A stretch of DNA of 64,000 nt from Paenibacillus_E sp052115445 (GCF_052115445.1 NZ_JBFRGR010000013.1:1-64000), one strand, 5' to 3'; counted from the stretch's first letter, positions 8,506-17,878 are shown. The notes: generated from the letters alone by a model not told the origin. Translations and numbers: made by a program.

Positions 8506-9378
8506 TTAACCTTTTAGTGAGCCTATCATAATTCCTTTGATGAAATATTTTTGCGCGAACGGGTAAATGAGAATAATGGGACCTATGGAAATCATAACCG
8601 TCGCAGCGCGGACATTGCTGAGAAGCAAATTCGCGTTCGACATTCCACCGCCGCCGAATTGTGTCTGCGATAGATCCAGCGCCACCATCATTTCCCTAAC
8701 CACCATCTGCAGAACTGTCTTCGAAGGGTCGCGGATATAAATCATGGCATCGAACCATGCGTTCCAATGCCCCACCGCCGCCCAAAGCGCTACAGTCGCA
8801 ATAACCGGTTTGGATAACGGGATGATGATCTTGGTCAATATCTTAAAATACCCGGCTCCGTCTATTAGAGCCGACTCCTCAAGTCCTTTATCAATCGTCA
8901 TCAAGAAATTACGCATAATGATAATCGAAAACACATTCACAACTCCAGGTAAAATTAATGCAAGACGATTATCGAGGAGACCTAAACTTTTAATTAATAA
9001 GTAATTTGGAATCAATCCCCCTGAGAAAAACATGGTGATGAGGAAAAAGGCTGTGAAATAATTACGGTAAGGCAGATCCTTCTTAGAAAGCGGATAGGCA
9101 ACCAGCAAGGTGAAGGACACAATGAGCGCCGTGCCGATTACAGTTCGAAAGATCGTATTGAGATATGCGGAAATAATATTCTGATAGTTAAACACAAACC
9201 GATAAGCAACCGCCACCCATTGTTCGGGCCATAGATGGAAGCCAAGCGTTGACGCGCCATTAGCATCTGAGAAAGAAAGAACAAACGTTTGCCAGAACGG
9301 ATATAAAACTGCAAGTGAAAATAAGCTGATAAATAAGACAATTAATGTATCAAACATAGACAATCGTGTTTTGAGCAT
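8506..9378 (-). CDS. Sugar ABC transporter permease, YtcP type
   Basis: A 290-residue membrane protein with six hydrophobic segments. The cytoplasmic coupling loop is visible as EESALIDGAGYFKILTKIII (EAA motif), and the C-terminus ends KGIMIGSLKG, characteristic of YtcP-type (MalG-like) permeases. It partners with the upstream LplB-type permease and the downstream binding lipoprotein. AAGGAGG lies upstream of the start. Confidence 0.9.
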   Translation of the reverse strand: MLKTRLSMFDTLIVLFISLFSLAVLYPFWQTFVLSFSDANGASTLGFHLWPEQWVAVAYRFVFNYQNIISAYLNTIFRTVIGTALIVSFTLLVAYPLSKKDLPYRNYFTAFFLITMFFSGGLIPNYLLIKSLGLLDNRLALILPGVVNVFSIIIMRNFLMTIDKGLEESALIDGAGYFKILTKIIIPLSKPVIATVALWAAVGHWNAWFDAMIYIRDPSKTVLQMVVREMMVALDLSQTQFGGGGMSNANLLLSNVRAATVMISIGPIILIYPFAQKYFIKGIMIGSLKG

Positions 9379-9396
9379 TCCCCTGTTTCCTCCTTC

Positions 9397-10353
9397 CTAC
9401 CAAATGCCATGTTCGCTTCGTTTGCGGATTATCGCATTCGCCCCCAAAATGAGGATCACGCCCACTACATTTTTGAATAAACCGACCGCGGTCGCATAGT
9501 CCAACTGAAACTGCTCAAGGCCCTTCCGGTACACGTACGTATCGATGATGTCGGCGACCTCGTAAACGACCGGATTGTAAAGGTTTAGAATCTGATCGAA
9601 ACCCGCATTCAAAATATTACCCAGGTTTAGTATGAACAAGATGACGATCATTGGAACAAGCGACGGAACTGTAATATGCAACATCTTCTTGAATCGTCCA
9701 GCCCCGTCTACATCTGCCGCTTCGTAAAGATCAGGATTGATCGAAGAAATAGCCGCTAGATAAATGATGGCCCCCCAACCGATCTCTTTCCATACATCCG
9801 TTAAAAGTAACATGGGAACAAAGTAGTGAGTGTCAGATAAAAAATTGACCGGAGTCCCCCCGAGTGCATGGATGAAATAATTGATAATCCCCCTTTGAGG
9901 GGAAAGCACCTCGCCTACCATGGACCCTAGGATGACCCAAGACATAAAATGCGGCAAATAAGAAACGGATTGCGCCACTTTTTTAAACAGTACACTCTTG
10001 ACTTCGTTCAGCAGCACAGCCAAAACAATGGGAGCTGGAAAAGCCACAATAAGCTTTAACAAACTGATAATCAACGTATTTTTCAAAGCTCGGATAAACA
10101 GGGAATCGTGAAACAAGTTTTTGAAGTGTGCAAAATCATTCCATGGGCTCTTCCAAATCCCCAAACCAGGTGAAAACTTCTTGAAAGCCACTAGAATACC
10201 GTAAAGAGGAACATAATGAAAAATGAATAACAAAATCATCGGAAGCAGCATCATGAGGTAAAGCGTTTTCATTTTCTTTGCTCTTGTCCAGTTTACATTT
10301 ATTTTTCGGGTAGATCGAATTTCGATTTCGACTTGCTGAAGGTCGGTTTCCAT
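9397..10353 (-). CDS. Sugar ABC transporter permease, LplB type
   Basis: A 318-residue MalF-like permease with a basic cytoplasmic N-terminus followed by six membrane segments. The EAA loop reads YEAADVDGAGRFKKM. I use the ATG at 10353 because GGAGGGG lies about 10 bases before it; the frame is open to 10377 but that extension contains the ribosome binding site itself. First gene of the importer-sialidase operon (10353 down to about 3430), preceded by a promoter and a cre-like site. Confidence 0.9.
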   Translation of the reverse strand: METDLQQVEIEIRSTRKINVNWTRAKKMKTLYLMMLLPMILLFIFHYVPLYGILVAFKKFSPGLGIWKSPWNDFAHFKNLFHDSLFIRALKNTLIISLLKLIVAFPAPIVLAVLLNEVKSVLFKKVAQSVSYLPHFMSWVILGSMVGEVLSPQRGIINYFIHALGGTPVNFLSDTHYFVPMLLLTDVWKEIGWGAIIYLAAISSINPDLYEAADVDGAGRFKKMLHITVPSLVPMIVILFILNLGNILNAGFDQILNLYNPVVYEVADIIDTYVYRKGLEQFQLDYATAVGLFKNVVGVILILGANAIIRKRSEHGIW

Positions 10354-10384
10354 GGTTAAGCTGCCCCTCCTTTCCACGTTAATT

Positions 10385-10410
10385 TGGTAACGTTTACATT
10401 TCCAATTATA
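10385..10410 (-). promoter_or_regulatory. -10 box and cre-like operator of the importer operon
   Basis: On the minus strand TATAAT (10410-10405) is followed by TGTAAACGTTACCA (10398-10385), which matches the catabolite-response consensus TGWAANCGNTNWCA at all but one fixed position. A good -35 box was not seen. The placement just downstream of the -10 suggests CcpA-type repression by road-block. Confidence 0.5.
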
Positions 10411-10482
10411 AAAAAAAGCAGCTTCGATTAGTGATACGATCTTTAGATGTTATACCACAATCTAAATATGTTTCCGCTGCAT

Positions 10483-13254
10483 TTATTGATTTGCTGGGAG
10501 GAGGATCGTAACCATTGTACCCTCTCCATACCGGCTGTCTATGTTCAATCCGTAAGCTTCTCCGTAATTCAATTTGATCCGTGCATTGACATTGTAAATG
10601 CCAGCCTTCTTCACCCCGGGATCCGCAAGCTGTTTACGAACCTCCTGTAATTGTTCTTCCTGCATACCTAATGCATTATCCTTTACGATAATACAAATCG
10701 CATCCTCTTGCAGCAGAACGGAAATTTCAATCGTTACATGTTTTCTGGTTTGCCGTGCCCCATGATGAATGGCGTTTTCAATAAGCGGCTGCAGGATCAG
10801 CTTCAAAGCACCGCAATCCATCACGTCATCATCGATGTGCCAAATACATTGAAAATTATCGTATCTACAGGACATGATGTCTATATAGGCTTTGTTATAC
10901 TTAATTTCATCTTTCATTCGAATCATCTGTTCGCGATTCGTAATATAACGAAATAGCCGGCTCAGCGAGCTGATCATCTCAACAGCCTTCTCCACTTCCT
11001 TCGTCACGACAAGATAAATGAGATTATCCAAAGTATTGTACAGAAAATGCGGGTTGATTTGTGATTGTAAGGCGATCATTTGAATTTCTTTCTTCTCATA
11101 TTCCAGTTTGACTCGTTCTTGACCCGCAACTAATGTTTCATGAACCAGATCATCTATTCTTCTGACCATTTGGCTGAAATTACTGCTCAACAGGTCCACT
11201 TCGTCAATTCCGGATACACTCTCCAGAGCGATACGATGGCTTTCTCCCAATTCGAATTCATTCAACATTTGGTTCAGTTTACCGAGCGGTTTCAGCATAC
11301 GCTGCGACATATAAAATGAAAACAGCAGCATGAGAAGAAAAATGAGAAAGAAAATATAAGAATTGCTTAAAAACAAGTCGATGACCTGCTGCTGCACATC
11401 CGAATCATTGTACTTGGAAATGAACCTCCAGGGGACACCACTGATTTCCTTCACGAAAACAAAATATTTCCCACCGTAGGATCCCTCATGCTGCAAATGG
11501 CCTCCACTCGTAATCGGTAAATCCAAAATCCTTCCGATTTGCCCGGTAACAGGATGGGAGACAACCCTATTCTCTCGATCGAGAATAAACGATTCACTAC
11601 CGTATTGTTTAAATTCACCATATAGATTGGACAGGAATCCGCTATCCAAATCTACCGTGATATAGCCTACAATTTCCGGAAATCTATCCAGCGAGATAAT
11701 CGGCATCCCCAATACGATGGAAGCGTTACCAAAGTCGTCTTTCGTCAAATGATAACTGATCATCCTGCCTGATGTTTTCATTACATTGTAAAAAGCAGGG
11801 TCTAGCTCCCCGATTTGTTTATATTTATTAGAAAAAATTAAGCTGTTGGAGCGGTCATAGATACTGATGACATCCCGATTCAATCCCAAATCATGATTCT
11901 CATAAAGCAGTTCTTTTTCCAACGTTCTCGAATCCTTAGCCGCAATATCCTCCTGAACGGCTGTATCCAACGAAATTCGGGCCATCAGCACTTCTTTTTG
12001 ATTGATATCATGCTCTAAATGACTAGCTGTTTCCTCAAATAACGAATAATGGCTCTTTTTCAAATCGTCAACCGCAATTTTCGAGGTTTGCCAATAAAAA
12101 ACAACTATGTACACAATTAGAGGCAGCAATATGGTGATGATAAAATACAGCAAAAAGCGGTCTCTAAGATTTAAATGGCTTTTGCCAATTGTCGTTAATT
12201 CCTTATAATCATTCCCTTGATTTTTGGCAAAATCGTACGTCTTGAATAACCTCATTACCTTATAAACAGGACTCAGGACTTTGTTTGAGATCACTCTGGA
12301 GGACACAAAGGAAACCAAAACGGCCAACATAAAAGTTGCGGCAGTCAGCTTAGCCATAAAGATGAGCTGTTCGTAATAAAAGTCCATCCGGTCCAAATAT
12401 ACCAGCTGAAAATCATTAAAAGGAATGGTTGTATAATGAGCCTCCAGTCCTTTTTCCGTATGAAATACGAAGCCATCTTTGGGGTCCGTGACGCCTTTCA
12501 GCTCATTGACAACAGATGGCAGATCCTCACTCCCGCTGAAAATCAAATGGTGGTTGGTGTCAAACAGTGATATATTCTCGTTGTAAGGAATGGCTTCCTT
12601 CAAATAATGAGGGTTTAGAAGAATCAATATAACTCCGTTATTGCCCTCTTCGCTGCCCATGATATTTGCTGCAAAAAACATTTGCGTATCCAATGCTTTT
12701 ATCGCATCCGTCATTCCTTTTCTTTGATCGGACCCGTAGGGCGGAATGATGCTTTCGGAGGCTTTCCCCAGAAGTACCAAGTTACGTTCCTTCTCCAATC
12801 GGCTTCCCACTTGGATCCCGTTGAGCTCGAAATTCAAATATTGGTGGTCAGAACTGAATTGACTTTGGGAAGTAATCACTAATATAGAGTCAATGAAATC
12901 ATTTTCTTGTCTAATGTTGTACAAATATTTCTCAAAATCCTTAGATAGACGGTATTTATCGATCGTATTTGTATGGGAATTGCTTAAGTCCTGCATATAG
13001 CCAGTAAGTCGCTCATTCGTCGTTAAATGGTTTATCATAAAATAAATGTTACTTAAGCTCGTGTTTAACTCAAAGGAAATTTGGTTCATGCGAGTGCTTA
13101 TGACAAACTCCTTTTTTTCCTCAATAAAATGTTTGATTTTAACAAAAAAAACACTGCTTAGTAACAATAATAAAATGAGCATAGCGCTTAAAGAAAACAA
13201 CATCAGAAAATTTCGAAATGAAATCTTCCGAAATCCATTCATCATCCAATTCAT
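10483..13254 (-). CDS. YesM-type sensor histidine kinase with doubled sensor module
   Basis: A 923-residue membrane kinase. The order is: membrane segment near residue 25, extracytoplasmic region, membrane segment near 300, a second membrane segment after the sequence LRDRFLLYF, a second Cache-like extracytoplasmic region, another membrane segment (FFLIFLLMLLFSFYM), a HAMP-like linker, and the His_kinase domain (INPHFLYNTLDN, phospho-acceptor His near 733) with HATPase (LQPLIENAIHHGA; DNALGM in place of the usual DNGxGM). Members of this family are usually about 600 residues with one sensor, so this one carries two in series. The ATG at 13254 overlaps the regulator stop as ATGA, so the pair is translationally coupled. 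It probably senses an extracellular sugar and controls the adjacent importer. Confidence 0.88.
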   Translation of the reverse strand: MNWMMNGFRKISFRNFLMLFSLSAMLILLLLLSSVFFVKIKHFIEEKKEFVISTRMNQISFELNTSLSNIYFMINHLTTNERLTGYMQDLSNSHTNTIDKYRLSKDFEKYLYNIRQENDFIDSILVITSQSQFSSDHQYLNFELNGIQVGSRLEKERNLVLLGKASESIIPPYGSDQRKGMTDAIKALDTQMFFAANIMGSEEGNNGVILILLNPHYLKEAIPYNENISLFDTNHHLIFSGSEDLPSVVNELKGVTDPKDGFVFHTEKGLEAHYTTIPFNDFQLVYLDRMDFYYEQLIFMAKLTAATFMLAVLVSFVSSRVISNKVLSPVYKVMRLFKTYDFAKNQGNDYKELTTIGKSHLNLRDRFLLYFIITILLPLIVYIVVFYWQTSKIAVDDLKKSHYSLFEETASHLEHDINQKEVLMARISLDTAVQEDIAAKDSRTLEKELLYENHDLGLNRDVISIYDRSNSLIFSNKYKQIGELDPAFYNVMKTSGRMISYHLTKDDFGNASIVLGMPIISLDRFPEIVGYITVDLDSGFLSNLYGEFKQYGSESFILDRENRVVSHPVTGQIGRILDLPITSGGHLQHEGSYGGKYFVFVKEISGVPWRFISKYNDSDVQQQVIDLFLSNSYIFFLIFLLMLLFSFYMSQRMLKPLGKLNQMLNEFELGESHRIALESVSGIDEVDLLSSNFSQMVRRIDDLVHETLVAGQERVKLEYEKKEIQMIALQSQINPHFLYNTLDNLIYLVVTKEVEKAVEMISSLSRLFRYITNREQMIRMKDEIKYNKAYIDIMSCRYDNFQCIWHIDDDVMDCGALKLILQPLIENAIHHGARQTRKHVTIEISVLLQEDAICIIVKDNALGMQEEQLQEVRKQLADPGVKKAGIYNVNARIKLNYGEAYGLNIDSRYGEGTMVTILLPANQ

Positions 13255-14840
13255 AATAAGTCCCCACTCTGTGAGCAAGTATGGTTGGACCTAAATACAA
13301 GAGGTTTGACGCCAATCACTTTCTTAAAAACCTTATTAAAATAAGAATGATTATGGAAACCGACCATGACAGAAATATCCTTTATCTTACAATCCTTGTT
13401 TCTTAACATTTCCACGGCCTTACGAACCCTAACTTCATTGATATAATCGATAAAGTTATGTCCGGTCTCTTTTTTGAATATCGAACTGAAATAGGCTGGA
13501 TGAATAAATAATTGCCCGGCCATTTGATCCAAGGTGATTTTTTCTGAATAATTGTTGTGTACGTGTTGTTTGGCAAGTTGCACGTAACGGTTTTCATCTC
13601 TCTCCTCAATAGGAGCGTCCGAAATCTTTTCAATTGTTTGTTTCAGCCATTTTTTCAAATCGCCGAGGGATTGGACATCGTATATATGCTCTAAAGCCTG
13701 CTTTTTATCCAAAGAAGGTATCGGCAGCCCTTTTTCTTTGGCTCTCAGTGGTAGAGTTAGGATAATTTCCGAAAATGCAATTCTGATTTCCTCTATTTTC
13801 AAACGCTTACCTTGTTCTAAAGCATCAAAAAAATCACGTAGATTGGAAGCAACTTCATCTTTATGGCGGGAAAGGACAGATTGCATTAATCTATCCATAA
13901 TGATGTTTAAATGCTCATTTGCTTGCTCCGTGAAAGTTTCATCCGAACCCGTTACTAATAAATCCTGGTAGAATAGTACTGAATGATGAACATCGAAGTA
14001 TTTATAACTAAAAGCATATATCGCTTGATTGAAAGAAGTGCAGATTTGTTCTGGCCCCTTGATCATGTTGCCGACGCTGATCGACAGCGAGCATTCTTTT
14101 CCAAACCCCGACATGATCGACGCTTTTAGCAAATCGTAATAATCTTCAATCTTTCCCTTAAGATCGTATTTACTGATCGGCCTCGTATCATGCGCAAACA
14201 GAATCAATTGGTTACCATAAAATAATACCGAGGTATGGCTTTCTTTCCAATATTCCGTCGTCTTTTCAGCGATAAAACTCCGAATGGACAAGCCTAAATC
14301 CGCTTCAAACCATTTTCCAAACGAACAAACAATGACCCTCATATAATCTCGAAGCCAAGGCTCATCATACTGATGTACGTTTTCGCCTTTGACTAGGTCA
14401 ATTAACATCGATTCTTCAAGTATACCCGGAATTCCGATCTTTTTACTGTATGCCATTTCTTCATCTATCTTTAACTCGATGGCGAGGCCGCTCATCGCAT
14501 CAACGATCTCATCTTTCATTACAGGCTTCAATAGGTATCCTTTTATTCCGTAACGTATGGCTTCCTGTGCATATTTAAAATCATCATAGGCTGAGAGGAT
14601 TAGAACTTTAATATGGGGATACGTTTCTTGAATGGCTTTGGCAAGCTCCAGTCCATTCATTTCCGGCATCCGAATATCTGTTAAAACCACATGAGGAAGA
14701 TACTCCTTAATAAGTTCAAGCGCTTCCTGACCATCACCGGCCGAGCCTATGACTTGAAATCCGGCTTCATTCCACGGAAACGATTTGACCAATCTTTCCC
14801 TGATGTTTTTCTCATCATCCACTACTAAAACTTTATACAT
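13251..14840 (-). CDS. YesN-type response regulator (REC plus AraC HTH)
   Basis: A 529-residue regulator. The receiver domain (1-120) shows the acidic pair D8/D9, phospho-acceptor D55 in LTDIRMPEMNG, and K105. A middle helical region follows, and the C-terminal 100 residues are an AraC-type DNA-binding domain (LDQMAGQLFIHPAYFSSIFKKE and IKDISVMVGFHNHSYFNKVF). It pairs with the kinase that follows and overlaps it. GGGGGCGAGG precedes the start codon. It likely activates the importer-sialidase operon immediately downstream. Confidence 0.9.
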   Translation of the reverse strand: MYKVLVVDDEKNIRERLVKSFPWNEAGFQVIGSAGDGQEALELIKEYLPHVVLTDIRMPEMNGLELAKAIQETYPHIKVLILSAYDDFKYAQEAIRYGIKGYLLKPVMKDEIVDAMSGLAIELKIDEEMAYSKKIGIPGILEESMLIDLVKGENVHQYDEPWLRDYMRVIVCSFGKWFEADLGLSIRSFIAEKTTEYWKESHTSVLFYGNQLILFAHDTRPISKYDLKGKIEDYYDLLKASIMSGFGKECSLSISVGNMIKGPEQICTSFNQAIYAFSYKYFDVHHSVLFYQDLLVTGSDETFTEQANEHLNIIMDRLMQSVLSRHKDEVASNLRDFFDALEQGKRLKIEEIRIAFSEIILTLPLRAKEKGLPIPSLDKKQALEHIYDVQSLGDLKKWLKQTIEKISDAPIEERDENRYVQLAKQHVHNNYSEKITLDQMAGQLFIHPAYFSSIFKKETGHNFIDYINEVRVRKAVEMLRNKDCKIKDISVMVGFHNHSYFNKVFKKVIGVKPLVFRSNHTCSQSGDLL

Positions 14841-14880
14841 AAGCCTCGCCCCCGTGTCATAGCTTACGATCTATTTAAGA

Positions 14881-14912
14881 AAAAAAAATCCTTCAAGCCC
14901 ACTCTGCTTGAA
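14881..14912 (-). terminator. Terminator of the Gfo/Idh pair
   Basis: On the minus strand TTCAAGC and GCTTGAA form a 7-bp stem with a 7-base loop, followed by GGATTTTTTTTTT. It separates the oxidoreductase transcript from the regulator-kinase genes. Confidence 0.8.
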
Positions 14913-14945
14913 AGAATCGAAATAATCCTCTTATCCTTAACGGGA

Positions 14946-16028
14946 TCATATCCAGGATTGCTCCTTAAGTGAGAGCATTGCGGCCTCAGCGGTCGCGATT
15001 GAAGAGCGCGCTGCAGTCCCGTCGAAAAGAGTGATATACGCCGGATCCACCTGCTTGCCTGAAATCGCATCGCGAAAGCAAACCATTTCCAATCTCATCG
15101 GTTGCCTTAAAAAAAGAGGCGGTCGGATTGTCGGGCTTGTGTATACAATTTTACCCTCCATTTGCCTGTAGCCGCTGGCACGGTCCTCATCTTCATCCCT
15201 TTGTCCGTTAATGCCAAACGTTTCAATCCCGTTTTTTGTTTGAACGACGATTTCAGATCGTTTAAAGTCAAAGAGTACAGCGCCTTCCGTCCCGTTGATT
15301 TTGACAAAGTGCTCGCCCCATCTGAACCCTGAACCATATTGCATCGTACCTAAAGCTCCGTTTGAAAACTCCATCGTCAACATCAAGTGATCCGGTTTGC
15401 TCGAAACATTATGTGCTGGTTCCACGCATGAACTCGCCAAAAATACGGAAACAGTCGCCCCAAGAAACGTTTGCACAAGATCCAGCTCGTGAATGAAATG
15501 AAACAAATCCCCTCCGGTCTTTACTTGATCATGCTTCCAGCCGCTTCCAGCTTGCTTATCCTGCCAACCTGTCCGTTCCGCGTGCGATATGATCGGTTTT
15601 CCGATTCCACCGGTAGCAATCAATCGCTTGACTTGACGTACTCCACTCATGAAATGAAGGATGTGTCCGGCCATCATATGAACCGAGGATTTCCGGCAAG
15701 ATTCCATCATTTCCTCGCAATCAGAATAAGACAGCGCCACGGGCTTTTCGCAAAACACGTGTTTTCCATGCTGAGCCGCAAGTATGACGTGCTGCTTGTG
15801 AAGGTAATTCGGACTTGCCACAATGACCGCATCCACATCATCGCGGGCGACCAGCTCTTCGACGCTTGCCGCTGTTTCACAATGCAGCTCTTCCGATAGA
15901 AGCTTGGCGCTATCATCCTCTCCGCCAACTACAGCGACCGTTCTCGTTCCTTCCAAGTCATTCAATATTCTGGCAAATTCAGCTCCAAAATTCCCGCATC
16001 CGATAACGCCAAACCTCAACAAAGACAT
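14946..16028 (-). CDS. Gfo/Idh/MocA family oxidoreductase (copy 2)
   Basis: A 360-residue NAD(P)-dependent oxidoreductase. The Rossmann start GVIGCGNFGAEFA and the CEKPVAL motif (catalytic Lys of the EKP box) are present, and FIHELDLVQ lies in the C-terminal substrate domain. It is clearly paralogous to the next gene (shared AGHI-HFM, HAERTGW-DKQ, YGSGFRWG), so the pair arose by tandem duplication. The gap to the upstream copy is 18 bases with GGGAGG, and a terminator follows. Some members of this family oxidise sugars or convert 2,7-anhydro-sialic acid; the genome context with sialidases makes the latter worth considering, but it is inference. Confidence 0.88.
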   Translation of the reverse strand: MSLLRFGVIGCGNFGAEFARILNDLEGTRTVAVVGGEDDSAKLLSEELHCETAASVEELVARDDVDAVIVASPNYLHKQHVILAAQHGKHVFCEKPVALSYSDCEEMMESCRKSSVHMMAGHILHFMSGVRQVKRLIATGGIGKPIISHAERTGWQDKQAGSGWKHDQVKTGGDLFHFIHELDLVQTFLGATVSVFLASSCVEPAHNVSSKPDHLMLTMEFSNGALGTMQYGSGFRWGEHFVKINGTEGAVLFDFKRSEIVVQTKNGIETFGINGQRDEDEDRASGYRQMEGKIVYTSPTIRPPLFLRQPMRLEMVCFRDAISGKQVDPAYITLFDGTAARSSIATAEAAMLSLKEQSWI

Positions 16029-16046
16029 AGCTTTACCTCCCTTGTT

Positions 16047-17135
16047 CTATGGCAACGAGACCCATTTCTTCTCTCGAAGAGAAGTGATAGCCGCCTCGGC
16101 TGTAGCAATAGATGTTGTAGCTGCAGTTCCATCAAATAAGGATCGCAAGCTTTCCTGTACCGGCTTCCCTTGCACGGCGTCGCGGAACGCCGCCATTTCC
16201 TTCTCGATCAGCGTCACTAGCCATCCCGGCGCCCTCGAAGCAGCAGTCCCATAGGCTACACCACCGTCGACTTTTTGATACGACTGCGCACGTTCCCGAT
16301 CCTCCTCGGCGGATTCATTCAAATTGCGGGTGTCGACATGTCCACCTTTATTCAACTGGACCTTTGAGTTTTGCAAATCGAGAAGAATGGCGCCTTCCGT
16401 ACCGTTAATTTTGACAAAGTGTCCACCCCAACGAAATCCAGAGCCGTATTGCATCGTGCCGAGCGTGCCGCCTGCGAATTTCAATGTCAGCAACAAGACA
16501 TCCTCTTCGTCGCCGAAGCCTTCACCATGATGTGCCAAGTTGCCTCCGGCCATGCAAACCGAAACCGCCGGTCCCATTATGGCTTGTACAAAATCAAGCT
16601 CGTGAATGTGGTGAAACAGATGCCCTCCGGAGGTCGCATTGTTTTTCTTCCAGCAGACGGTTGTCTGCTTGTCCTCCCAGCCGGTTCGTTCCGAATGGCA
16701 AACGATTGGTCGACCGATCTCACCATCTGCAATCCATTGTTTTACTTGGCTTACGCCGTTCATAAAATGCATGATATGACCCGCCATAAACACAACGCCG
16801 GACTCCCGGCACGCCTCGACCATATCTTCGCAATCGCTCAACGTAAGGGCGATCGGTTTTTCGCAAAAAACATGCTTTCCCTGCTTCGCAGCTTGAATAA
16901 CCGGTTCTTTATGAATATTATTCGGGGAGGCCACTATAATCGCATCGATATTATCCCGATTTACCAAGTCCTCCAAGCGATCAATCGCTTCACATTGCAG
17001 CTCCTCGGACAACGAGGCCGCCCTGCTTCCTCCATGAACGGCAACAACCCGCGCCCCCTCTAAGCGATTCAATGCCCTCGCTAGCTCCCCGCCAAAATAG
17101 CCGCTGCCAACAACTCCAAAACGAACAATTTTCAT
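16047..17135 (-). CDS. Gfo/Idh/MocA family oxidoreductase (copy 1)
   Basis: A 362-residue paralogue of the downstream gene. The nucleotide-binding start is GVVGSGYFGGELA and the EKP box is CEKPIAL. The C-terminal half carries FHHIHELDFVQ with several His that may line the active site. First gene of the two-gene transcript. It lies within the sialidase island but is transcribed from its own upstream region, where a promoter-like pair and a cre-like site are seen. The substrate is unknown; two diverged copies suggest either successive redox steps or an epimerising pair. Confidence 0.88.
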   Translation of the reverse strand: MKIVRFGVVGSGYFGGELARALNRLEGARVVAVHGGSRAASLSEELQCEAIDRLEDLVNRDNIDAIIVASPNNIHKEPVIQAAKQGKHVFCEKPIALTLSDCEDMVEACRESGVVFMAGHIMHFMNGVSQVKQWIADGEIGRPIVCHSERTGWEDKQTTVCWKKNNATSGGHLFHHIHELDFVQAIMGPAVSVCMAGGNLAHHGEGFGDEEDVLLLTLKFAGGTLGTMQYGSGFRWGGHFVKINGTEGAILLDLQNSKVQLNKGGHVDTRNLNESAEEDRERAQSYQKVDGGVAYGTAASRAPGWLVTLIEKEMAAFRDAVQGKPVQESLRSLFDGTAATTSIATAEAAITSLREKKWVSLP

Positions 17136-17233
17136 CCCTTTATCCCCTCTGCAATGATTTAAAAACTGCTCAAAAATGTTGTGCGGATCGTTATCGTAGA
17201 GTCCGCCAATGATATGACCTTGATTTATATTGT

Positions 17234-17247
17234 TGAAAACGCTGCCA
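17234..17247 (+). promoter_or_regulatory. cre-like site upstream of the Gfo/Idh genes
   Basis: TGAAAACGCTGCCA matches TGWAANCGNTNWCA at all but one fixed position and lies about 100 bases upstream of the first oxidoreductase start. It suggests carbon catabolite repression, as for the importer operon. Confidence 0.4.
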
Positions 17248-17273
17248 TTTTCCNAAAGCCCGCTGCATAAATA

Positions 17274-17302
17274 ACAGTATCATGAATTTTGAATATTGTA
17301 AA
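17274..17302 (-). promoter_or_regulatory. Possible promoter of the Gfo/Idh pair
   Basis: On the minus strand TTTACA (17302-17297) and TACTGT (17279-17274) are separated by 17 bases. The -10 box is weak. The surrounding AT-rich DNA contains other candidates. Confidence 0.3.
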
Positions 17303-17472
17303 TTATTTTCGTTACCATTATAATTTCGGAAAATATTTTCATTTACATGCATATTTATCTAGCCTGAAGTGTTAGTATTGATCATTTTTTCTTCCTGTTC
17401 CCTTTTCGTGCCGAACTATACCCAAAAATTAATTTTTCTTGTTCATCTTATGGTAAGCATCCTGGACTAACA

Positions 17473-17706
17473 ATAAGAAAAACCGTCAGGAAAGTTCATC
17501 CTAACAGTCCTTTTAGGTTGTACATACATCGGTAATTCTGTACTCATATCCACGAATACCTTGGTATTACTCTGCATACATGGCCCCTTCACATCTTTCT
17601 CATGTGAATTGCGGGGGGACCGTAGGATCACCTTGATCCATTCTGTCAAAATCCTGCACAACTTTAAGCGGTATGTTTTCGCTCTCCAAACAGGTCAAAC
17701 ATATAT
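17473..17706. repeat. Direct repeat copy B (right bracket of sialidase island)
   Basis: Second copy of the segment at 3193-3425, same orientation, one base longer. The homology ends at CATATAT on the right in both copies, after which the sequences differ completely. Confidence 0.9.
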
Positions 17707-17806
17707 ACTTCACTGTCTGCTTCGACAGTAGATAATTGCTTACTGACAACTGTGGTTTTTTCTTTTGTTTTTTGTTTTCTTGCTTCCCTGTGAGATCTCG
17801 TATCAT
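17600..17806 (-). pseudogene. Small zinc-ribbon-like protein, truncated
   Basis: The frame starts with a basic, Lys-rich N-terminus (MIRDLTGKQENKKQKKK), then ICLTCLESENIPLK as in copy A. At the place where copy A encodes the second CxxC the Cys codon has become TGA, so the protein ends after PPQFT and lacks half of the metal site. The frame has a weak ribosome binding site. Function unknown. Confidence 0.5.
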
Positions 17807-17878
17807 CCTTTCCAAACAACCTCTAGCTGCTTTATTTACAATCCGTAGTTATGAAACAATTCAAATTTTGAATAAAAT

